This document shows, piece by piece, positions 22,223 through 27,460 of a stretch of DNA of 27,460 bases. Numbering within the stretch: position 1 is the stretch's first letter; each line of letters opens with the position of its first letter. Location of the stretch: positions 1 through 27,460 of the forward strand of contig CAAGLL010000023.1 of the NCBI GenBank assembly GCA_900770725.1. The letters run 5' to 3'. Position numbers and translations under genes: made by a program. Source of the stretch: an uncultured Succinivibrio sp. GTDB taxonomy: Bacteria; Pseudomonadota; Gammaproteobacteria; Enterobacterales; Succinivibrionaceae. Below the pieces are notes generated by a model, which was not told the DNA's origin, did no database searches, and worked only from the letters and a program-made list of their open reading frames with translations.

Positions 22223-24946
22223 ATGAAAAGCTTTGATGAAATAACGGACAGCGCAATCAGGCAGTATGCCAGCTCCCCGATAGCCATGAGGGTCTTCGGC
22301 AACCTCCTCGGGAGCTTTGACGAGCAGACCCTCGAGCAGGGATACGATCTGCTGCTCACCCGCAACGTGTGCCCGCCGGTGATCGTAAGGCAGGACAAGG
22401 CGAGCTTCCGCGCCAGCGCGACGGTCAGGCGCAGCCAGAGCTTCGCCCAGGCGTGCTTTGCGAAGCTCCCGAAGGCCAGGCTTGAAAAGCTCGAGCGCTA
22501 CTTTGAGGAGCGCCCGGAGGCTGCCGCAGCCGTGAGATCGCACCGCATGGATCCATCCGTGCTCGACGATCTCGCCGCCGCGGGCGCCGACGTCGCGGTG
22601 CTCGGCAAGGGCAACGGCCACGACTACATGGAGCACCGCTGCTCCCAGGTCGCCTTCCCGTGCACCCACGCGGCGGCGCTCTTCCTCCTGCTCGCGCACG
22701 CCGTCGGCGCGTACCCGATGCTCATCTTCATCCTGCGCGGGGTGGACATAGGCAAGGTCTTCGGCGCCAAGGCGCTTGATGATTTCGAGCCCTTCTTCCC
22801 GCCGCAGTCCGAGCCGCTCCACCGCCGCCGCAAGCCCCAGCCCGCCGTGGCCTCAAGCTGGAGCCTGCGCTTCCTGGGCCCGCTGCTTGCAGGACAGTCC
22901 GAGAACACCGTCTCAAGGGCCAAGAGCGACGTCACGGCAAAGCGCTTTGCAAATGTGGTCCTCGACAAGGCGACAGGGACCCTGACGGCGACCGCGGCGC
23001 TGAGCTACGCCAAACACGATCTCAGGCTCAAGCTCAGGACGCTTGACGAGGACGAGCGCAAGCGCGTTGACGGGATCTTCGCTCTCCACAGCGAATACCT
23101 CGCCGATCTGGCCTCGAAGAAGATGCCAAAGGGCCTTGAGAAGGATCTGGAGGACGCCGGAGTCCGCCTCGAGTTCGACCTCAGGCGCGACGTCCTCTCA
23201 TCAAAGGACGAGTACCCCCAGCGCGACCGCCACCTCTTCGCCCTGGCGCTCATGCTCGCCCTGATGATGGACGCCGATCCGTCGCTCTACCTGGGCGCGC
23301 GCGGCTACCCCATCGACTCCATGCTGGGGCATGCCGCCATCGCGCCTGCAAAGGAAAGCGCAGCGCGCCCGGGCTCGGCGGCCCTGAGCGCCGGCGAGAT
23401 CCTAAGCCTCGGGCGCGAGCTTGACCGGCCGCCTGAGGAGGATGCCTCAGTGGCGGATCTCCTCGCAAGCCTAAGCGCTCTCACCTCATCTGCCATCCCG
23501 GAGGGCCTCGACAAGGCGCTCTTGCTCCTGCTCCCCGAGGATCTGCCCCGCCTCAAGCAGCCAAAGAGCGCCAGGGACTACATCGCGGACGCCTTCAAGA
23601 AGTCCCGCGTCGTGGCCTCGTACCTCCAAAGGCAGCGCTGCGCCATAAGATCGCTCGGCGACTTCTCAAAGCACGCGATCACCGTCCTGCCCAGCGGCTC
23701 GCTGGAGTTCGCCTCGGGCGGCACCTTCGACACCAAGGCCGTCCTCAACAAGGGCGACGACGGGTACGACAGGCTGTTCAACTGGATGTACAACTGCGGC
23801 GAGTTCGACCAGTACGACGAATGGGGCGACAAGATAGAGGACGCGGATCCCGGCAAGCCGCCCATTGAAACCGAGTTCGCCTTCGCCCCCATGGATCTTG
23901 TGGACATGCAGTACGGCAAGGCCGACTACCGCACCGGGCCCTCCGGGATCTTCGCAGGCCGCATAGGCGAGCGCCTGCTTGAGCGCTCGCCCGCGCAGAC
24001 CCGCGCCATGCTCCTGCTCTGGCAGTTCTCGCTCAGGCTCGTCCAGTCGGGAGCGGTCATGCCGCTGCCGTTCAAGATCGGCAGGCGCACCGCCTGCAGG
24101 TGGGTTCCGAACATCATGCCGCGCCAGATGGAGGAGCTCACCGCCAGGATCGGCGCCATAAGCCGCGCCCTGCTTGCAGGCAGCGCCGTCGTGCTCAAGG
24201 GCGATGCCGGCGGCATCAGCTGCCTTGGCTTCGGGCTTGCGATCCTAGGCGTCTTCATCTCCGACATCATGGCCAAGGCCGCCAGGGGCGTGCTGCACTT
24301 CGGCGAGTGCCTGACATCGGAGCTGTCCGCCCGCTACAGCGGCCTGCTTGAGATCTTCTGCATGGCGCGCGATGGCAAGAAGCAGGAGATCGCCCAAAAC
24401 GAGGCCGACATGGCAAGCTACCTCTCGCCGCTCCTCATCAGGTGGGCCAGGCTGATCCCGGTGGTCATACTCGAGGATCCGCGCGGCGGCGAGCGCAGCG
24501 CGCAGGCGGTCGAGGACGCGCTGAGGCAGGCAGGGCGCGACGCCCTGAGCCTCTCGGTGGACCCCGCGCTTGACGATGCAAAGCCGGGCGAGCCCTCGGG
24601 CGACCGCGACGGGCGCCCATGCGCGGCCCTGTTGCGCTCAGGCTTCATCGACCGCAAGACCGGGCGCTACATCAAGTCCCCGGAGGGCTGGGAGAAGTCC
24701 GCCTCCGCGCTTGCCTCCGAGTGCCGCCTTGGCTTCACGCGCCTGTGCGCGATGCTCCCCGACTTAAAGCCAGTCGCCGCGGGGCAGGCGGAGTTTGCCA
24801 AGATGTCGGAGCAGTCCCTTGAGGAGGCGCTCAAGAGCGCGCTGCCGGCCCTTGAGCTTGCCGGGGCCAGGATCCTCATTCCAAAGTCGATGCGGCACAT
24901 GCTAGCCGATGGGCCAACCACCGCGATCAGGCGCGTCATAGGCTAG
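22223..24946 (+). CDS. ATPase-less paralogue of the SWIM/SNF2 protein
   Basis: 907 aa. It matches residues 1 to about 925 of the upstream SNF2 protein along its length. Shared blocks include RAKSDVTAKR / RAKSDITAGR, LxFDxRxD, MxDADPSLYLGARGYPID / VDADPALLFRLRGFNID, the PLPFKIG/PFPLEYG...RWVPN/RWLPN block, LLAGSAV / LLAGTAV, GFIDRKTGRYI / GFIDRESGRYI and ILIPKSM / VILPRSM. It stops a few residues after the last block, just before the SNF2-associated and motor domains. The first SWIM-like finger is reduced (Cys140, Cys147, His149); the second has lost its cysteines (only His337 remains). There are no Walker motifs. The frame is uninterrupted. AAGGA lies 5 nt before the ATG at 22223. It is probably cotranscribed with the SNF2 gene; a partner or regulator role is inferred. 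Confidence 0.85.
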   Translation: MKSFDEITDSAIRQYASSPIAMRVFGNLLGSFDEQTLEQGYDLLLTRNVCPPVIVRQDKASFRASATVRRSQSFAQACFAKLPKARLEKLERYFEERPEAAAAVRSHRMDPSVLDDLAAAGADVAVLGKGNGHDYMEHRCSQVAFPCTHAAALFLLLAHAVGAYPMLIFILRGVDIGKVFGAKALDDFEPFFPPQSEPLHRRRKPQPAVASSWSLRFLGPLLAGQSENTVSRAKSDVTAKRFANVVLDKATGTLTATAALSYAKHDLRLKLRTLDEDERKRVDGIFALHSEYLADLASKKMPKGLEKDLEDAGVRLEFDLRRDVLSSKDEYPQRDRHLFALALMLALMMDADPSLYLGARGYPIDSMLGHAAIAPAKESAARPGSAALSAGEILSLGRELDRPPEEDASVADLLASLSALTSSAIPEGLDKALLLLLPEDLPRLKQPKSARDYIADAFKKSRVVASYLQRQRCAIRSLGDFSKHAITVLPSGSLEFASGGTFDTKAVLNKGDDGYDRLFNWMYNCGEFDQYDEWGDKIEDADPGKPPIETEFAFAPMDLVDMQYGKADYRTGPSGIFAGRIGERLLERSPAQTRAMLLLWQFSLRLVQSGAVMPLPFKIGRRTACRWVPNIMPRQMEELTARIGAISRALLAGSAVVLKGDAGGISCLGFGLAILGVFISDIMAKAARGVLHFGECLTSELSARYSGLLEIFCMARDGKKQEIAQNEADMASYLSPLLIRWARLIPVVILEDPRGGERSAQAVEDALRQAGRDALSLSVDPALDDAKPGEPSGDRDGRPCAALLRSGFIDRKTGRYIKSPEGWEKSASALASECRLGFTRLCAMLPDLKPVAAGQAEFAKMSEQSLEEALKSALPALELAGARILIPKSMRHMLADGPTTAIRRVIG

Positions 24947-25068
24947 CCTCAAGAGGCAGGATGCCCTCACAAACATCCCGGGCGCGGCGCTGAGCCCCGC
25001 CTTGGAAGCAACGATCACGAGGGCGCGCGGCAGAATGCGCGAGCTCTCATCTCAAAGGAGAAATCACA

Positions 25069-25554
25069 ATGCAGGCAAATTGCAGCTTCAGGATCGCCAC
25101 GCGCGAGGACACCGCGCTGATCCTCAAATTCATCAAGGATCTGGCAGCCTACGAGCACATGGAGGATCAGGTGAGGGCCAACGAGGAGATCCTGTCTCAA
25201 TGGCTCTTTGACAAGAAGGCGGCCGAGGTGCTCTTCGTGCTAGGCGAGGACGGGGAGGAGGCGGGCTTCGCGCTCTTCTTCCACAACTTCTCGACCTTCG
25301 AGGGCCGCCCCGGGATCTACCTTGAGGATCTCTTCGTCAAGCCGCAGTGCCGCGGGCGCGGCTACGGGCTTGCCATCATGAGGAAGCTCGCCTCGATCGC
25401 ACTCGAGCGCGGCTGCGCCCGCTTCGAGTGGGCCTGCCTCAACTGGAACGAGCCGAGCATCAGGTTCTACAAGTCCTTGGGCGCAAAGCCGATGGACATA
25501 TGGACCACCTACCGCGTGGACGGGGACTCCCTCAAGGCGCTGGCCAGAGCCTGA
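25069..25554 (+). CDS. GNAT N-acetyltransferase, SSAT (diamine acetyltransferase)-like
   Basis: 161 aa. RIATREDTALILKFIKDLA opens the GNAT fold. FFHNFSTFEGRPGIYLEDLF is the SSAT-group signature strand pair. VKPQCRGRGYG is motif A, binding the acetyl-CoA pyrophosphate. CARFEWACLNWNEPSIRFYKSLGA is motif B with the FYKSLGA end, and the Tyr of RFYKS is the usual general acid. The family acetylates polyamines or related amines such as thialysine; the substrate here is not determined. AGGAG lies 8 nt before the ATG. The short upstream gap (24947-25068) shows no clear promoter. It is on the same strand as the SNF2 pair but not obviously linked to it. Confidence 0.9.
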   Translation: MQANCSFRIATREDTALILKFIKDLAAYEHMEDQVRANEEILSQWLFDKKAAEVLFVLGEDGEEAGFALFFHNFSTFEGRPGIYLEDLFVKPQCRGRGYGLAIMRKLASIALERGCARFEWACLNWNEPSIRFYKSLGAKPMDIWTTYRVDGDSLKALARA

Positions 25555-25580
25555 CGAGCGCCCCTCAGGCGTCCGTCAGC

Positions 25581-25632
25581 AAAGCCCGATCACCAGAGCT
25601 ATGATGAAAGCCCGATCACCATAGCTATGATG
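25581..25632. repeat. 26-bp tandem duplication
   Basis: Two adjacent 26-bp copies (25581-25606 and 25607-25632) beginning AAAGCCCGATCACCA and ending AGCTATGATG differ at one base (G at 25596, T at 25622). They cover the 3' end of the 48-aa membrane-protein gene. Confidence 0.9.
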
Positions 25633-25745
25633 ACCGCGATCGCGATGACCATGATCTGCAGCCCCCAGAACCTGAGCAGGCCTATCTTGCCGATGATCCA
25701 CCAGCCGATCAAGCAGACGAGCACTAAGCCGGCGATTTGAAGCAT
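25599..25745 (-). CDS. Small (48-aa) membrane protein with two hydrophobic segments
   Basis: Short frame starting MLQIAGLVLVCLIGWWIIGK, then a basic turn (KIGLLRFWG), then a second hydrophobic run (QIMVIAIAVIIAMVIGLSS). It looks like a two-helix hairpin inner-membrane protein with no signal peptidase site. GGAGG lies 6 nt before the ATG, which makes translation credible. Function unknown. The stop codon arises inside a 26-bp tandem duplication; with a single copy the frame would end ...AMVIGLC and stop, two residues shorter. It lies downstream of the 226-aa gene on the same strand but beyond a strong hairpin. Confidence 0.6.
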   Translation of the reverse strand: MLQIAGLVLVCLIGWWIIGKIGLLRFWGLQIMVIAIAVIIAMVIGLSS

Positions 25746-25835
25746 GTTGCGCCTCCATCTGTAAATGAATCGAAGCCAAGTCCGGCCGTGATCTGAGGAT
25801 CCCCGCTGTCCCGGCCTTGGCGCCGCGCTTTCAGG

Positions 25836-25866
25836 AAAGCCGCCTTGGAGATCCCAAGGCGGCTTT
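25836..25866. terminator. Strong stem-loop after the 226-aa gene
   Basis: AAAGCCGCCTTGG (25836-25848), loop AGATC, CCAAGGCGGCTTT (25854-25866): a perfect 13-bp stem with A/T ends on both strands. It is 11 nt beyond the stop of the minus-strand 226-aa gene and probably a bidirectional terminator. Confidence 0.78.
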
Positions 25867-25877
25867 GCCCTAGCGCC

Positions 25878-26558
25878 CTACGCAGGAGAGGCGGCCCCGG
25901 CCTCAGGCGCGATTGCGCCCAGGGCGTCAGAGAGCTTCTCGATGCGGTCGCCGAGCATGTCGATGAACGAGTTTAGGCCCTCGTAGCAGCGATCCAGCGC
26001 GTCGTCAAGCTTCCCCGGGTTCGTGGTGTCGGGAGCCTCGAACGACGGGATCTGGCCCTTGAGAGCGCGGAAGGAGACCGGCTGCCTGCCCGATGCGCGC
26101 AGCGCCTTGTTGGCCGCAGCCACCACGCCCGCGTAGAGCGAGAAATGCCTCTGCACGCGACCGCAGGCCTTTTTCAGATCGCCAAAGCTCCCCTTGATCC
26201 GGCTGCGGTCGCAGCTGTCGATAAGCCGGTCGAAGAGCAGCCTCGCCTTGCACGATCCGGGCAGCTCGGTCTCCTCGAGCGAGTCGCAGACCACGGGCTT
26301 CTTGCCGTACCAGATAGCAAGCTCGGCCATGCGGCGCACGATCCACATCTCGCAAGAGGCCAGCTGGCGCGAAAGCCCCGCAGGATCCCCTGCCGGCGCG
26401 ACCGCCTCGAACGGGCCGTCCTTGCTTGAGTCAAAGGGGCTCTGCCCCTCGTCGCCGCTCTCCTCCGAAAGCTCCTTGAAAGCCTCGCCCGCCGCCTTGA
26501 AGAAGGCGCCCTTGAGCTCGCCTATGAAGTCGGCGAAATCGTCAATACCGCTTCCCAT
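25878..26558 (-). CDS. Hypothetical 226-aa soluble protein
   Basis: Family not recognised. There is no signal peptide or membrane span. The N-terminal 60 residues are acidic (GELKGAFFKAAGEAFKELSEES, then D/E/S-rich). The body (about 70-210) looks all-helical, with four cysteines (CEMW, VVCDS, GSCKA, DSCDR) plus KKACGRV and DRCYEG; no clear metal motif. The last helix is KLDDALDRCYEGLNSFIDMLGDRIEKL. AGGAG lies 8 nt upstream of the ATG at 26558, so the long upstream extension of the open frame is rejected; it would cross the neighbouring gene. It lies 46 nt downstream of the 97-aa gene, so the two are likely one operon. Confidence 0.7.
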   Translation of the reverse strand: MGSGIDDFADFIGELKGAFFKAAGEAFKELSEESGDEGQSPFDSSKDGPFEAVAPAGDPAGLSRQLASCEMWIVRRMAELAIWYGKKPVVCDSLEETELPGSCKARLLFDRLIDSCDRSRIKGSFGDLKKACGRVQRHFSLYAGVVAAANKALRASGRQPVSFRALKGQIPSFEAPDTTNPGKLDDALDRCYEGLNSFIDMLGDRIEKLSDALGAIAPEAGAASPA

Positions 26559-26604
26559 GATGGGATCTCCTCTCTTGCAAACACATTCCAAAAACCGAAG
26601 CGGC

Positions 26605-26898
26605 TCAAGCCATCGATCTTGCGATCTCGGCAAGCCGCCTGGCATCGTCCTCAAGCGATCCCGGGATTGACCCGAAGTCGATCCCGCGCTCATGGCGCGC
26701 GCTGCCGCCGCCTGCATGGGCGCCATCCCTTCCGGATGGCGCATCGCCGCCGCGGCGCGCCCCCTCGCTCCCGCCGCCGCTGCCGGTTCCGCGCGGCGAC
26801 GCCGAGCTATCCTCGTCCTTGTCCATGATGGCGCCGATGACGCCCAATGCGATCGCCGCGACTGCGGCGCCTGCCAGCACAGTTCCAAGCTTGCCCAT
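26605..26898 (-). CDS. Hypothetical 97-aa membrane-anchored protein
   Basis: MGKLGTVLAGAAVAAIALGVIGAIM is a single Ala/Gly-rich hydrophobic segment at the N-terminus, followed by an acidic turn (DKDEDSS), a long Gly/Ser/Arg-rich linker (about 33-68) and a short amphipathic tail (SLEDDARRLAEIARSMA). The design is anchor, linker, tail, similar in style to YtxH-like small proteins; no family call is made. GGAGG lies 7 nt before the ATG. It is divergent from the 70-aa gene, whose N-terminus it resembles, and upstream of the 226-aa gene. Confidence 0.65.
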   Translation of the reverse strand: MGKLGTVLAGAAVAAIALGVIGAIMDKDEDSSASPRGTGSGGGSEGARRGGDAPSGRDGAHAGGGSARHERGIDFGSIPGSLEDDARRLAEIARSMA

Positions 26899-26945
26899 GG
26901 CAATGCCTCCAATTCAGCCTTTTCCCAAAGTCTAAGCGGACGTAT

Positions 26946-26960
26946 TTCCGTATCGCGGAA
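26946..26960. promoter_or_regulatory. Candidate operator in the divergent region
   Basis: TTCCG-TATCG-CGGAA is a 15-nt dyad in the 205-nt gap between the divergent 97-aa and 70-aa genes. It could be a repressor site serving both. No confident promoters were identified there. Confidence 0.25.
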
Positions 26961-27103
26961 TCATGATCGAGCCAGCCTTCCCCCCACATGAAAATCCGCT
27001 GCCCGTGCCAAAAGCAGGCGGCCTTCCTCAGCACGGAATGATCGCCCGCTAGATTTCAAATGAGGGCGCCGGAAACGCGACGCGATTTGCAAAGGAGATT
27101 GAC

Positions 27104-27316
27104 ATGGGCAATTTGGGTTCTTTCGTGCTTGGGGCCGTCGCAGGCGCTGCGGCGATGGGCGTTGCGGCATTGGCATTGGGCGCGGCCAGGGAAGGCGGGC
27201 TGCTGCCGGGGCTTCTCAATGATGACGCCAGCCCCGCCGCAGGCAGCAAGGATGAGGATGAGGGCTCGGTCTTTGACATGGACCTGGGCGACGGCGGCGA
27301 CGAGGCCAGGGGCTGA
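27104..27316 (+). CDS. Hypothetical 70-aa membrane-anchored protein
   Basis: MGNLGSFVLGAVAGAAAMGV starts an Ala/Gly-rich N-terminal hydrophobic segment of about 25 residues. A short linker (REGGLLPGLLNDD) and a strongly acidic tail (SKDEDEGSVFDMDLGDGGDE) follow. The pattern MGxLG-x-hydrophobic-acidic parallels the divergent 97-aa protein. AAAGGAG lies about 7 nt upstream of the ATG, and a terminator follows at once, so it looks like a complete monocistronic gene. Function unknown. Confidence 0.65.
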   Translation: MGNLGSFVLGAVAGAAAMGVAALALGAAREGGLLPGLLNDDASPAAGSKDEDEGSVFDMDLGDGGDEARG

Positions 27317-27328
27317 TGTCCCAGGGAG

Positions 27329-27348
27329 GCGGCATGGCTGCTTTTTTT
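27329..27348 (+). terminator. Intrinsic terminator of the 70-aa gene
   Basis: GCGGC-ATG-GCTGC (one G-U pair, extendable by G-U and A-U pairs) is followed by seven T residues (27342-27348). It lies 12 nt after the stop codon. Confidence 0.72.
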
Positions 27349-27387
27349 ATGAAACCACTTACAATCCCTTAAAGGCAAAGCAAGTCT

Positions 27388-27408
27388 TACGGCCTGCAGC
27401 CGTATTTT
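27388..27408. terminator. Hairpin with T-run near the right edge
   Basis: TACGGC-CTGCA-GCCGTA (27388-27404) is followed by TTTT. It may back up the 70-aa gene's terminator. A further small dyad CAGATC-GTTA-GATCTG lies at 27426-27441. No gene is visible from 27349 to the end. Confidence 0.4.
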
Positions 27409-27460
27409 AAAAAGCATCATCAAATCAGATCGTTAGATCTGCAAACTTCCTCCTCTTCGC

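Noticed and set aside
22223..24946. Paralogue as a pseudogene fragment of a full SNF2 duplicate
   Set aside because: The frame is uninterrupted for 907 codons, with a good ribosome site and a clean stop at the domain boundary; no motor-domain remnant is seen after the stop.
1..27460. CRISPR arrays, tRNA/rRNA genes, insertion sequences or prophage genes
   Set aside because: No regularly spaced repeats, cloverleaf-like sequences, transposase or integrase frames were seen on reading both strands.

Overview
The window is a GC-rich bacterial chromosomal segment, most likely from a motile gammaproteobacterium. Four things point that way: a flagellin C-terminus at the left edge, a his operon in the order hisG-D-C-B-H-A-F-I, a bifunctional HisB (histidinol-phosphate phosphatase plus IGP dehydratase), and a yoaA-tsaB gene pair like that of enterics. 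A more exact placement (for example Succinivibrionaceae) would be a guess. I saw no tRNA, rRNA, CRISPR array, insertion sequence or prophage.

Layout. 1-119: 3' end of a flagellin gene (+). 193-2506: two-gene minus-strand unit (MATE transporter, quinone-oxidoreductase-like protein) behind a structured leader with an intrinsic terminator. 2937-4128: two minus-strand genes, a lipoprotein with four copies of a short motif and a 104-aa unknown. 4201-8011: minus-strand unit SIMPL protein - YoaA-type Fe-S helicase - TsaB. 8187-8594: orphan DhaM-type PTS phosphocarrier (-). 8978-9229: 83-aa unknown (-) with its own terminator. 9506-17450: nine-gene plus-strand histidine operon whose last gene is a TerC-family membrane protein. 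HisI lacks the HisE domain. 17541-24946: two very large plus-strand genes, a 1536-aa SWIM/SNF2 ATPase and a 907-aa paralogue of its non-ATPase part. 25069-25554: SSAT-like GNAT acetyltransferase. 25599-27316: cluster of small or unknown, partly membrane-anchored proteins on both strands.

How the genes work together. The his genes encode the pathway from ATP+PRPP to histidine, except for phosphoribosyl-ATP pyrophosphatase (HisE). They are tightly packed, with several overlaps that suggest translational coupling. TsaB (tRNA t6A synthesis), YoaA (replication-gap repair helicase) and the SIMPL protein look cotranscribed. The most unusual part is the SNF2 pair. The first gene fuses two SWIM-like zinc modules and a long middle region to a complete SNF2 motor. 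The second repeats that architecture but stops where the motor would begin, and it has lost many zinc ligands. It looks like a dedicated non-catalytic partner, or a decaying duplicate kept intact as an open frame.
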